Source of the DNA: Campylobacterales bacterium
GTDB taxonomy: Bacteria; Campylobacterota; Campylobacteria; Campylobacterales; Nautiliaceae
Assembly: GCA_027019465.1 (NCBI GenBank)
Contig: JALUWM010000116.1
Span: 1 to 38,026, forward strand
Length of the DNA: 38,026 bases
Direction: 5' to 3'
Each line of letters starts with the position of its first letter. The stretch's first letter is position 1. Positions 1-9,445 of the stretch are shown piece by piece. The translations under genes and the position numbers were made by a program. Under the pieces are notes generated by a model that saw only the letters and a program-made list of their open reading frames with translations, made no database searches and was not told the DNA's origin.

Positions 1-997
1 CTTCAATAGAATTTATTTTTGTATTTAATAATTTTTCTATATATTTTAAATCTTTCTTTAATTTTTTTTCATTTTGAGTTGCAACATAATTTTTGATGCT
101 ATCTAAAATAAGTTCTCTTAAAAACTCTGGGATTTCATTTGTTTTTAAATTATCTGTTTTTGAATCAAGTCTTTTTATTTTATCCACAAAAGTATAAAAA
201 TTATTAACTAAAAATTCAAGTTTATCAAATGAAATATTCTCTTTTGATTCTTCATCAATTGTTTTCAAAATAATCGCAAGATTTGAAAGTCTTAAATTTA
301 ATGAAGCACCTTTTAGTGAATGAGAAATTTTATGCATTGCTTCATAATCTTTGGCTTTTATTGCATTATAAAAAGCGTTTTTATTTGTTTCTATCTGACT
401 CATAAGATCGCTATATAATTCTTTAATGGTTTCAATATCCATTTCAAAATCATTAGCTGCTTTTTCTAAATCTTCTAATATCAGTTTTTTTGCTTTTTCA
501 TTATTTAAAGAGAGTATTTTTTCTATTTCTTCAAATTCATCGTCAAAAATAATTGAAATTTCTTTAGGCTCTTCTTCAATTTCTAAAGGCACTGGCTGAA
601 TTGTTTGAGAGAGTGGTTCTGGGGGTAACTCTTTTGTCGGGTTAATCTCAAATGAGTGTTCTAAAGAAGGAACTTCTATAACTTCTTGTTCTTTTTTTTG
701 TGTTTCTTCGGATGAGAGTGGTTTTATTTGTGTGGAAAAAATATTTTCTAAAGAAATTTCATTATTTTCGGTTTTTGTTTCTAATTCATAAATATGTAAA
801 TCATCTATGCTTATAACAGGTATCTCTTTTACATCAAAATTTTTATTTTCTATTGTGATTTGAGTCTGTTGGAGGCTGCTTAGTGCTAAATCAAGCTGAG
901 AAATTTTTTCACTTATATCTGTTAATGAGCAATTCAAAATCTGTAAAAGTTTTTTATCCACCGCTGTTATCTGGTTGTTTTGAAAAATTATTATCAT
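1..997 (-). CDS. Hpt (histidine phosphotransfer) domain protein, 3' end beyond the window
   Basis: Open minus-strand frame from ATG at 997 (MIIIFQNNQITAVDKKLLQILNCSL...) running off position 1; contains the phosphoacceptor-type motif AMHKISHSLKGASLNLRL; ATGA overlap with the upstream PAS gene. Missing from the ORF track because it is open at the edge. Confidence 0.75.
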   Translation of the reverse strand, partial: MIIIFQNNQITAVDKKLLQILNCSLTDISEKISQLDLALSSLQQTQITIENKNFDVKEIPVISIDDLHIYELETKTENNEISLENIFSTQIKPLSSEETQKKEQEVIEVPSLEHSFEINPTKELPPEPLSQTIQPVPLEIEEEPKEISIIFDDEFEEIEKILSLNNEKAKKLILEDLEKAANDFEMDIETIKELYSDLMSQIETNKNAFYNAIKAKDYEAMHKISHSLKGASLNLRLSNLAIILKTIDEESKENISFDKLEFLVNNFYTFVDKIKRLDSKTDNLKTNEIPEFLRELILDSIKNYVATQNEKKLKKDLKYIEKLLNTKINSIE

Positions 998-1425
998 TTT
1001 TCTTCCTTCTGTGTAAGTTCTTTATATAACTTTTCGTATTTTTCCTTATCTTTTTCAGAAACCGGTTTTCTGGCACTTATATATCCAACTTTATTTCCGT
1101 TTTCATCAAACATAGGCTGAATTGTAGCTTCTACCCAGTAATATTTCCCGTCTTTTCTTAAATTTTTTACAAAGCCTCTCCATTGCTCATTTTTTTCAAT
1201 AGTTTCCCATAATTTTTTAAAAGCCGCTTTTGGCATATCAGGGTGTCTTACTAGATTGTGAGGTTTTCCTACTAATTCTGATTTGTCATATCCAGCAAGT
1301 TTACAAAATGCTGAATTAACAAATGTAATTATACCTTTTAAATCGGTTTTACTTATAATCGGTCTGCCGACCACTCCTACCTCTTCAAAGGTGACTTCTT
1401 CATTTAGAGGCACTATTTTTGGCAT
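994..1425 (-). CDS. PAS domain protein, CetB/Aer-like (energy-taxis sensor without a transducer domain)
   Basis: 143 aa; FVNSAFCKLAGYDKSELVGKPHNLVRHPDMPKAAFKKLWETI...WRGFVKNLRKDGKYYWVEA is typical of the Aer/CetB PAS subfamily. Confidence 0.8.
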   Translation of the reverse strand: MPKIVPLNEEVTFEEVGVVGRPIISKTDLKGIITFVNSAFCKLAGYDKSELVGKPHNLVRHPDMPKAAFKKLWETIEKNEQWRGFVKNLRKDGKYYWVEATIQPMFDENGNKVGYISARKPVSEKDKEKYEKLYKELTQKEEK

Positions 1426-1512
1426 TTTTTCGTCCTTTATTACATTAAGATTAAAGCACTTCTTTGCAATTTTACCTAAATTTTAGTAAAATTCAAATAA
1501 AAAAGGTAATTT

Positions 1513-1953
1513 ATGAAAATTTTATTAATAAAAGATGTAAAAGGTTTAGGAAAAGCTGGAGAAATTAAAAACGCAAAAGATGGATATGCAAGAAATTTTT
1601 TAATTCCAAAAGGTTTTGCAAAAACTGCTACAAAAGAGGTAATTGAAGAGTGGCAAAAAGAAGAGGCTAAAAGAAAAGCCCAAATGGAAGCTGAAATTAA
1701 TGAATTTGGCGAAATTAAAAAAACAATGGAAAACACTAAATTTGTTATTAAACATAAATTAGGGGCAAACGGCCAGCTAATAGGCTCTGTTACAAATAAG
1801 GAAATAGCAAATATGCTAAATGAAAAAGGTTTTGATATAGATAAAAAACATATAGCTCATACTACAATAAAAGCGCCCGGAAGCTATGAAATTGATGTAA
1901 AATTAGGGCATGGAATAAGTGCAAAATTAAATCTTGAAGTAGAAGGTGAATAA
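1513..1953 (+). CDS. rplI: 50S ribosomal protein L9
   Basis: [37 protein letters not shown]9 N-terminal signature. Confidence 0.97.
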   Translation: MKILLIKDVKGLGKAGEIKNAKDGYARNFLIPKGFAKTATKEVIEEWQKEEAKRKAQMEAEINEFGEIKKTMENTKFVIKHKLGANGQLIGSVTNKEIANMLNEKGFDIDKKHIAHTTIKAPGSYEIDVKLGHGISAKLNLEVEGE

Positions 1954-2501
1954 TGGCAAATATTCATTTAGAAGCTACAACTATACTTGGATATAAAAAA
2001 GACGGAGTAGCAGTTATAGGTGGAGATGGACAGGTTACGTTCGGTAATTCTGTTTTAAAAGGGAATGCAAAAAAAGTAAGAACACTTTATAATGGGAAAG
2101 TTTTATCTGGATTTGCAGGAAGTACGGCTGATGCTTTTATTTTATTTGATATGTTTGAAAAACATCTTCAAAACAGAAAAGGGGATTTACTTAAATCAGT
2201 TGTTGATTTTGCAAAAGAGTGGAGAAGAGATAAATATTTAAGAAGACTTGAAGCTATGATGATTGTTTTAAATACAAAACATATTTTTATTCTCTCAGGT
2301 AACGGGGATGTTGTTGAACCCGAAGATGGAAAATTAGCGGCTATTGGAAGCGGTGGAAATTTTGCTATTTCAGCGGCAAGAGCATTGGATAGGCACGCTG
2401 AATTAGAGCCTGAAAAACTTGTAAGAGAATCTCTTCAAATAGCAGGGGAGCTTTGCATATATACAAATACGAATATTACACTTTTAAGTTTAAAGGACTA
2501 A
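1953..2501 (+). CDS. hslV: ATP-dependent protease subunit HslV
   Basis: [24 protein letters not shown]... with [17 protein letters not shown]; start overlaps the rplI stop. Confidence 0.96.
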   Translation: MANIHLEATTILGYKKDGVAVIGGDGQVTFGNSVLKGNAKKVRTLYNGKVLSGFAGSTADAFILFDMFEKHLQNRKGDLLKSVVDFAKEWRRDKYLRRLEAMMIVLNTKHIFILSGNGDVVEPEDGKLAAIGSGGNFAISAARALDRHAELEPEKLVRESLQIAGELCIYTNTNITLLSLKD

Positions 2502-2502
2502 A

Positions 2503-3816
2503 ATGAATTTAACTCCAAAAGATATTGTTGCATATTTAGATGAATATGTGGTAGGGCAAAAAAATGCTAAAAAAACAATAGCAATTGCCCTTAGAAACAG
2601 ATACAGAAGATTAAAATTATCAAAAGAGTGGCAGGATGATATTTTGCCAAAAAATATTCTTATGATAGGACCAACAGGGGTTGGTAAAACAGAAATTGCA
2701 AGAAGAATGGCAAAAATGATGAAAGTGCCATTTGTAAAAGTTGAAGCTAGCAAATATACAGAAGTAGGGTTTGTTGGAAGAGATGTTGAGAGTATGATTA
2801 GGGATTTGGTTAATAATGCTATTAATTTAGTAAGAAAAGAGATGCAAGAAAACTCAAAAGAAAAAATTGAAGAAGAAGTTATTAATGAAATTACAAAAAA
2901 ACTTCTTCCTCCTCTTCCAAAAAATGCACCTCAGGCAAAACAAGAAGAGTATCAAAAAACTTTTGAAAAAATGAAAGAGAGAGTAAAAAAAGGAGATGTT
3001 GACCATCTTAAAATCACAATAGAACTTGATGAAGATATGGCTATGGATGACTCTTTGCCGCCTGATATGATAAAAGCACAAGAATCTATTGTAAAAATTA
3101 TAGGGGTATTTAATAAAAATAAAGAAAAAAAAGAAGTTACTGTAAAAGAAGCAAAAGAACTTTTACAAAAACAAGCAGCAGATAAAATTATTAATAAAGA
3201 CGATGTAAAAAAAGAAGCTCTTAAAAGAGCGGCAAACGGAATTATTTTTATTGATGAAATAGATAAAATCGCAGCAACAGGGAATACAAGACAAGATCCA
3301 AGCAAAGAAGGTGTACAAAGAGATTTACTTCCAATAGTGGAAGGCAGCACTGTTAATACGAAACATGGTTATATTAATACGGATCATATTTTGTTTATTG
3401 CAGCTGGAGCTTTTCATGTAAGTAAACCTAGTGATTTGATTCCAGAGCTTCAGGGTAGATTTCCTTTAAGGGTTGAACTTAACTCTTTGGATGAGGAAGC
3501 GTTATATAAAATTTTAACAACTCCAAAACACTCTTTAATTAAACAGTATCAAAAACTTCTTGAAGTTGAAAAAGTTGAGTTGGTTTTTGAAGAAGAAGCT
3601 TTAAGAGAAATTGCAAGATTTGCATTTTTAGCAAATGAAAAAACAGAAGATATAGGTGCAAGAAGACTTCATACTGTTATAGAAAAAGTATTAGAGGACA
3701 TTAATTTTAATGCAGATGAATATCTTGGAAGTGATTTTGTAATTACAAAATCTTATGTAAATGAAAAATTGGACGATATAGTAGAAAATGAAGAAATAAC
3801 AAAATATATTTTATAA
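2503..3816 (+). CDS. hslU: ATP-dependent protease ATPase subunit HslU
   Basis: MNLTPKDIVAYLDEYVVGQKNAKK; Walker A GPTGVGKTEIARR; ends ITKYIL, matching the HslU C-terminal tail. Confidence 0.97.
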   Translation: MNLTPKDIVAYLDEYVVGQKNAKKTIAIALRNRYRRLKLSKEWQDDILPKNILMIGPTGVGKTEIARRMAKMMKVPFVKVEASKYTEVGFVGRDVESMIRDLVNNAINLVRKEMQENSKEKIEEEVINEITKKLLPPLPKNAPQAKQEEYQKTFEKMKERVKKGDVDHLKITIELDEDMAMDDSLPPDMIKAQESIVKIIGVFNKNKEKKEVTVKEAKELLQKQAADKIINKDDVKKEALKRAANGIIFIDEIDKIAATGNTRQDPSKEGVQRDLLPIVEGSTVNTKHGYINTDHILFIAAGAFHVSKPSDLIPELQGRFPLRVELNSLDEEALYKILTTPKHSLIKQYQKLLEVEKVELVFEEEALREIARFAFLANEKTEDIGARRLHTVIEKVLEDINFNADEYLGSDFVITKSYVNEKLDDIVENEEITKYIL

Positions 3817-3857
3817 AAAAGACAGGGAATAGAAAAAGGAAAAGAAGGTAAAAAATA

Positions 3858-4739
3858 ATGATAAAAAGCGGTTTTGTAGGAATTTTAGGTAAACCAAATG
3901 CCGGGAAATCAACACTTCTTAATTGGCTTTTAGGAGAGAAAATAGCTCTTGTTTCTCCTAAAGCAAATGCCAGTAGAAAAAGAGTAAATGCTATAGTTAT
4001 GCATAATGATAACCAAATAATCCTGCTTGATACTCCAGGGCTTCACGAAAAAGAAAAACTATTAAATAAATTTATGTTAAAAGAGGCACTAAAAGCATTA
4101 AGTGATAGTGATTTGGTTTTATTTTTAGCAGATGTAAAAGATAATTTAGATGGATATAAATGGTTTTTAGAACTTAATAAAAAAAATATTCCTCATATTG
4201 TTGTTTTAACTAAAACAGATTTAGTAAATAAAGAGGAAGTAGAGAAAAGAATAAAAGAATATAAAAATTTAGGCAAAGCTTTAGATGTTATTGCGATTAG
4301 TGCTGTTAGTGGAGAAGGAAAAGAAGAGTTGCTTGATACTATAGTTAAGTATTTACCAGAACATCCTTACTATTATGACCCTGAAATTATTTCTACAGAA
4401 AATATAAAAGATATTTATAAAGAGTTAATTCGTGAAGCTCTTTTTGAAAAATTAGGTGATGAACTCCCATATGAAACAGATATTATAATAGATAAAATAG
4501 AAGAATACGATAGTTTAGATAAAATTTATGCTACAATTATAGTCGAAAGAACTTCCCCAAAAGGGATGATTATAGGAAAAAAAGGTAAAAAAATAAAAGA
4601 GATAGGTATATATGCTAGAAAACTTTTAGAAGAATTTAGTTCTAAAAAAATTTATTTAGAGCTTTTTGTAAAAGTTGTTCCTCATTGGAGTAAAAATAAA
4701 AAAATATTAAAAGAAATAGGTTATGAATTTAAAGATTAA
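3858..4739 (+). CDS. era: GTPase Era
   Basis: GKPNAGKSTLLNWLLGEKIALVSPKANASRKRVNAIV, DTPGLHE, C-terminal KH domain (GMIIGKKGKKIKEIG). Confidence 0.96.
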   Translation: MIKSGFVGILGKPNAGKSTLLNWLLGEKIALVSPKANASRKRVNAIVMHNDNQIILLDTPGLHEKEKLLNKFMLKEALKALSDSDLVLFLADVKDNLDGYKWFLELNKKNIPHIVVLTKTDLVNKEEVEKRIKEYKNLGKALDVIAISAVSGEGKEELLDTIVKYLPEHPYYYDPEIISTENIKDIYKELIREALFEKLGDELPYETDIIIDKIEEYDSLDKIYATIIVERTSPKGMIIGKKGKKIKEIGIYARKLLEEFSSKKIYLELFVKVVPHWSKNKKILKEIGYEFKD

Positions 4740-6279
4740 AAAATTTGATTTTGGATTTTTAAACAATAGGTATAATTATGATTATAATAAAGTCATAGGT
4801 GTTAAAAATAAAGAACGTTATATACTATATAATGATAAAAAACTTCTTAGAATTTATCGGGAAAATTTAAAATCTCAAGCTCTTTTATCAAGTTATGTTC
4901 CAATAGAAGATGCTATTTTTTATAATTTCACTATAGAAAGTACTGTTTTAGAAAAAATAGATTTAGAGGCTTTTATTGAAACAAAAGTTTATGAAGAAGC
5001 AGGTCTTTCAGAAACCGAAAAATATATTATAAAATATAAAATTATTGATAAATTAAACAATGAAAAAGAAATTTTAATTCAAACAGTTATTGTTCCTGAA
5101 AATTATATAAAAAGTAGTTATGATTATATTTTAAAAGAAGCTGGATATATAGATTATATTTCTTTTCCGGCTTTTGCTTATAAAACACTTTATGATGAGA
5201 ATATTTTACAAAAAGCAGATGATGTTTTTGTTGTGGTTTTATTTGATAAAATATTTTTTACTTTTTATTCAGAAGGAGAGCTTTTATATATAAATACAAT
5301 AAGTGATGGACTTAATAAAATTTATGATAGATTAGAAGAGTTAAAAATTAAAAATTTTGATAAAAATTTATTTCAAAAACTTCTTTCTAAAAAAGGATTT
5401 CTAAAAGAGAAATATTTTAATAAAGAAAATATTATATATAAAACTATTGCTGAAGAATTCCAAAAAAGAATATATCTTATAAACGAACAAATTCTTAATG
5501 TTATTGAGAATTATAATATTGATAAAATTGATAGGATTTTTATAACATCAGAATATGGTACTATTCCTGGTATTAATGATTATATTAAAAAAAGTTTAAA
5601 TATAAAATCTTTTGGTTTTGAGTTTTATGAAAAATATAATTTAGATAGACTTTTAGTAGATCCATTTTTATTTTTAGGAATGCTTGAGAGTTCCTATGCT
5701 TATAAAACAAATAATTTAAAATATAATTATTCTTTGTTTTTAAGAAAACCAAAATTTATATATAGAACTTCCGGTATTTTACTTTTATCTACAGTTGCTA
5801 TAACAGCTCTTTTTTCTTCATATCCTTTTTATTTGTATATAAAAGGCTTAAACTTTAAAAAAAGAGCTATAAATACAAAATTAAAACTTAATAAAATAAA
5901 TCTTCAAAAAAATATTTTAAAGAGTAGAATTTTAAGATATAAAAAAGATATAAAATATGTAGAAAAAGACATTAAAAAGAATGAAGAAGCAATCAATAAT
6001 TATGAAAATCTTATAAATAATATTTATAAGTTCAAATTTTCTTATTTACCAAAATCTCAAGAAGTTGTCGATTTGACTATGTTAATGAATAAATATAATA
6101 TTTTTCTTAAAACTATGTCTTATAAAGATGATATTTATTTAATGAATGTTTATAGTTATGATGATGATAAAATAGCAAAATTTATAAATGCTTTGGTAAA
6201 TAGCGGATTTAATGTTTATTTTGATAAGATTATTAAAAAAAATAATAAATATACCACAACTATTAGGATTGAAGAATGA
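4723..6279 (+). CDS. MshI/PilM-PilN-like pilus or secretion inner-membrane platform protein
   Basis: 518 aa; long N-terminal cytoplasmic region, one TM (GILLLSTVAITALFSSYPFYLYI) then a coiled coil and PilN-like tail; first of an ordered block matching mshI-J-K-L-M-N. ATG lies inside the era 3' end. Confidence 0.6.
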   Translation: MNLKIKKFDFGFLNNRYNYDYNKVIGVKNKERYILYNDKKLLRIYRENLKSQALLSSYVPIEDAIFYNFTIESTVLEKIDLEAFIETKVYEEAGLSETEKYIIKYKIIDKLNNEKEILIQTVIVPENYIKSSYDYILKEAGYIDYISFPAFAYKTLYDENILQKADDVFVVVLFDKIFFTFYSEGELLYINTISDGLNKIYDRLEELKIKNFDKNLFQKLLSKKGFLKEKYFNKENIIYKTIAEEFQKRIYLINEQILNVIENYNIDKIDRIFITSEYGTIPGINDYIKKSLNIKSFGFEFYEKYNLDRLLVDPFLFLGMLESSYAYKTNNLKYNYSLFLRKPKFIYRTSGILLLSTVAITALFSSYPFYLYIKGLNFKKRAINTKLKLNKINLQKNILKSRILRYKKDIKYVEKDIKKNEEAINNYENLINNIYKFKFSYLPKSQEVVDLTMLMNKYNIFLKTMSYKDDIYLMNVYSYDDDKIAKFINALVNSGFNVYFDKIIKKNNKYTTTIRIEE

Positions 6280-6917
6280 ATATAACTATTTTCGATAAAA
6301 TAGATTCTTATTATGAACTTAAAGGTAAAAAAGAGTTTTATTATACTCTTTTAGCTGTTATTTTAACTGTTGGATTCATTATATTTTATTTTATAACTCC
6401 AAAAGCTTCTGATTTTGCAAATTCAAATGAACAAAAATTTAAACAATTTACACAAAATTTAAATCAAAATATTATGGAACTTAATGGATTTAAGGCTCAA
6501 AACATAAGAATACAAAGAGAATTAAAACAAATGCATACGCAACTTATTACATTAAATAAAAATAGAATGTATTATTCTCAGCTTGTAAATCTGCTCGATT
6601 TTACACATTTTAATAAACAAAAATGGGGTCAATTTGTTAAAAACAGTATAATTGATGCAAAAGCTGGGGGTCTTGAGGTTAAACTTGTAAAAAATTTATA
6701 TGATGAGAATAAAAGTATTCAAAAAAATATTTTATCCAATAAGTTGATTGTTAAAAAAATAAATTTTGCCTTAAATCTTGAAGGTACATATAAAAATTTT
6801 ATTTATTATATGTATAAATACGAAAATATAAAACCTCTTATAAGGGTTAATGATTTTAAAATTATAGCACCAAATAAATATTATATAGAATTCTCTTTGT
6901 ATGGATATAAACTATGA
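6276..6917 (+). CDS. MshJ/PilO-like protein
   Basis: 213 aa; N-terminal TM (FYYTLLAVILTVGFIIFYFI), coiled coil, PilO-like alpha/beta C-terminus; position after the MshI-like gene. Confidence 0.55.
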   Translation: MNITIFDKIDSYYELKGKKEFYYTLLAVILTVGFIIFYFITPKASDFANSNEQKFKQFTQNLNQNIMELNGFKAQNIRIQRELKQMHTQLITLNKNRMYYSQLVNLLDFTHFNKQKWGQFVKNSIIDAKAGGLEVKLVKNLYDENKSIQKNILSNKLIVKKINFALNLEGTYKNFIYYMYKYENIKPLIRVNDFKIIAPNKYYIEFSLYGYKL

Positions 6918-7345
6918 AAAAGTTATTATTTTTAATAAGTGTTTTAGTATGCACTCTTTTTGCTGGTAATAATAAATATCTGAATTATACGAGTGAGTTG
7001 GTGCATTATCATTTTGAATTAAAACAATTTAATAAAATAAAAGCTCCTTTTGAGAAAAAAATTATAATAAAAGGGGCTCAAAAAATAAAAGTATTTTCTG
7101 GGCTTGAGAAAAGAATAAATATTAAATTGATATCCGTGTTTAATAAAAGTGCATATGTTTTAATAAATAAATATTTAGGAAATAAATTAATAAAAAGCTA
7201 TAAAAAGTGGGTTAAAAAAGGAGATGTTTTTGAAAAATATTATAAAGTGAAAAAAATTATATTAGATAAAATAATATTAGAATATAAAAGTAAAATTATT
7301 ACAAAAACTATTAATAAAAAAATTCCAGGGATAAAGGAAAATTAA
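6914..7345 (+). CDS. Small secreted/periplasmic protein, MshK/PilP-like by position
   Basis: 143 aa with N-terminal signal peptide (MKKLLFLISVLVCTLFAG); between the PilO-like and secretin genes. Confidence 0.4.
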   Translation: MKKLLFLISVLVCTLFAGNNKYLNYTSELVHYHFELKQFNKIKAPFEKKIIIKGAQKIKVFSGLEKRINIKLISVFNKSAYVLINKYLGNKLIKSYKKWVKKGDVFEKYYKVKKIILDKIILEYKSKIITKTINKKIPGIKEN

Positions 7346-8724
7346 TGAAAAAAATATTGATATTTGTGTTTTTAAGTATTTTTTTGTTTGCAGGAGGATG
7401 TGAAAATAAATTTTTTAGTTATGCAAATAGTATGAATAAACAAGAACGCTTAAGTATAAATTCTTTTTTAAAATTGCTTCTTACTCAAAAGTGTAATATA
7501 AATATTGTTTATAAAGATGATATAGCTAAACAAATAGCAAAAGAAAAAATGCCTTATATACGAATTAAAAATTTTACATTAAATCAAATATTAAATATTA
7601 TTTTAACTCAAAAAAATCTTTTTTATAGATTAAAAAACAATACTATTGAAATAAGTTATTTTAAAACTAAAACATATAAAATTAATTTTATTTCATCTAG
7701 CAGGAGCGGAAGTTCTAATTTAGATTCGTCTGATAATAAAGTGACAAATAATTATAATTTTAATTTTTGGAGTAAATTAAAACAACAAATATCTATTCTT
7801 TTAAAAAGTAATATAAAAATTGATCCTAATTATTCTATGCTAAAATTGAATGATCTTAATACTTTTTCTCCAATTATCAATAAAGATGCAGGATTAGTTG
7901 TTGTTACGGGAACTATGAAACAGTTAAAAGCAGTAGATTCATATGTCTCTAATTTAATGAATAATCTTCAAAAAGAAGTTTTAATAGATGTTCATATTTA
8001 CAGTGTAGAATTGTCTGCTTCTCATCAAACAGGTATTAATTGGGCTCAACTTGCCTTAAGTATAAATAAACAAAATGTTCCTTTAAGAGGTAAATATATA
8101 GGCGGATCTTTATCTGTATTTAATTCCGCTACTTTTAGTATAAATGGACTTTTGAATTTTCTCTCTACAAACGGAAATGTAAATTCTATTTCAAATCCTA
8201 AGATTATGACTCTTAATGATCAAAAGGCAATTATAAGTGTAGGAAGCACTATTTATTATAAATATGCATCTTCTGTAGTAAGTAATCCAAATACACCTCC
8301 TGCCACTCAGTATACAATCGGTTCTAAATTTGTAGGAATAGTCCTTGATATTACACCTCAAATAAGTGACAGTGGTAATATAGTCTTAAGTATACAGCCT
8401 ACAATTAGTGCTTTTAGGAATTTAACCCAGTTAAACAATGCTAATAGAAATATGCCTCCTGATACAAAAGATAATACGATGCTCAGTATTGTAAGACTTA
8501 AAAATAATCAAACTTTGGTTTTAGGAGGATTAATAACAACTGATAGACAATTTGAGGTAAATGGTGTTCCTGTATTAAAAGAAATACCTTTAATAAAATA
8601 TCTTTTTTCTTCTAAAAGTGAAATTACTTCTAAAAAAGAACTTGTATTTGTTATAACACCGCATATTATTAATCTTCATAAACAAACAACATTAAGGGAT
8701 TTAGGCTTTGGTAAAATTCGCTGA
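7345..8724 (+). CDS. Secretin (MshL/PilQ/GspD; CtsD-like)
   Basis: 459 aa with signal peptide; secretin core features GSSTIYYKYASSV / VGIVLDITPQISDSGNIVLSIQPTIS / LVLGGLITTDRQFEVNGVPVLKEIPLIKYLFSSKSEITSKKELVFVITPHII. Confidence 0.9.
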   Translation: MKKILIFVFLSIFLFAGGCENKFFSYANSMNKQERLSINSFLKLLLTQKCNINIVYKDDIAKQIAKEKMPYIRIKNFTLNQILNIILTQKNLFYRLKNNTIEISYFKTKTYKINFISSSRSGSSNLDSSDNKVTNNYNFNFWSKLKQQISILLKSNIKIDPNYSMLKLNDLNTFSPIINKDAGLVVVTGTMKQLKAVDSYVSNLMNNLQKEVLIDVHIYSVELSASHQTGINWAQLALSINKQNVPLRGKYIGGSLSVFNSATFSINGLLNFLSTNGNVNSISNPKIMTLNDQKAIISVGSTIYYKYASSVVSNPNTPPATQYTIGSKFVGIVLDITPQISDSGNIVLSIQPTISAFRNLTQLNNANRNMPPDTKDNTMLSIVRLKNNQTLVLGGLITTDRQFEVNGVPVLKEIPLIKYLFSSKSEITSKKELVFVITPHIINLHKQTTLRDLGFGKIR

Positions 8725-9445
8725 GGCTAAAAATTTATTTAGAGATGTTGTTGATCCGGAGAAATATATTCCTCTTACTTCTTCTGAAAAAATAAAAATT
8801 GATTTATTAGCTGGAATAAATCAAAAAGAAAAAATGATACTTTTAACAGGTGAGGCTGGAAGTGGTAAAAGTTTATTATTAAGAAGTATTTATGAGCAGC
8901 TTAAAACAAAAAAAGATGTTTTTTTTGTTAGTAATCCTTATATGGAAATAGATTCTATTTTAAAACTTATAAAAGAACTGGATATCAAAAAGCATCATAT
9001 TTTACTTTTAGATGAGGCGCAACTTTTAAAAGCGGATACATGGGAAAATCTTAGAATTTATGCAGATAAAGGTAATATAACCATTGTTTTTGCTACCCAT
9101 GACACAAATGTATCTGAACTTCTTGCAAAAAAACATTTTAAAACCAGAATTAACTCTATTATTCATGTCAAAAGTGTAAGCAAAGTAGAAATGGAAAATT
9201 TTATATTTAGTAAACTTTTAAAAAATAATTATAATGAAATAGCTTCAATGTTTACAAAAAATAATTTAAAGCTTATTTATAAATATACCAAAGGTTCTCT
9301 TAGGGCTACTAATCAAATGATTTATAAACTTTTTGATGTAATGGATTATTTTTATAATAAAAATCCCTATAAATTTAATTTAAAAAAAATAAAAAACAAA
9401 TATATATATATTGCCATAATGGATTTAAAGGCAATTAATGCATAG
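8708..9445 (+). CDS. AAA ATPase, MshM/ExeA-like (CtsP-like)
   Basis: 245 aa; Walker A LLTGEAGSGKSLLLRSIY, Walker B HILLLDEAQLL; apparent TTG start within the secretin 3' end. Confidence 0.75.
   Translation: MVKFAEAKNLFRDVVDPEKYIPLTSSEKIKIDLLAGINQKEKMILLTGEAGSGKSLLLRSIYEQLKTKKDVFFVSNPYMEIDSILKLIKELDIKKHHILLLDEAQLLKADTWENLRIYADKGNITIVFATHDTNVSELLAKKHFKTRINSIIHVKSVSKVEMENFIFSKLLKNNYNEIASMFTKNNLKLIYKYTKGSLRATNQMIYKLFDVMDYFYNKNPYKFNLKKIKNKYIYIAIMDLKAINA

Noticed and set aside
1441-1500. GCACTTCTTTGCA upstream of rplI as a sigma-54 site
   Set aside because: Spacing is one base short of GG-N10-GC and the first G of GG is missing.
1476-1736. Minus-strand ORF (86 aa) opposite rplI
   Set aside because: Antisense shadow of a certain gene; composition rich in F/S/I typical of AT-rich antisense frames.
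2854-3350. Minus-strand ORFs opposite hslU
   Set aside because: Fully inside the hslU coding region with no independent support.
7345-7410. Lipobox in the secretin signal peptide (FAGGC)
   Set aside because: -3 residue is A rather than L/V/I; an SPase I site is equally plausible, so no lipoprotein call made.
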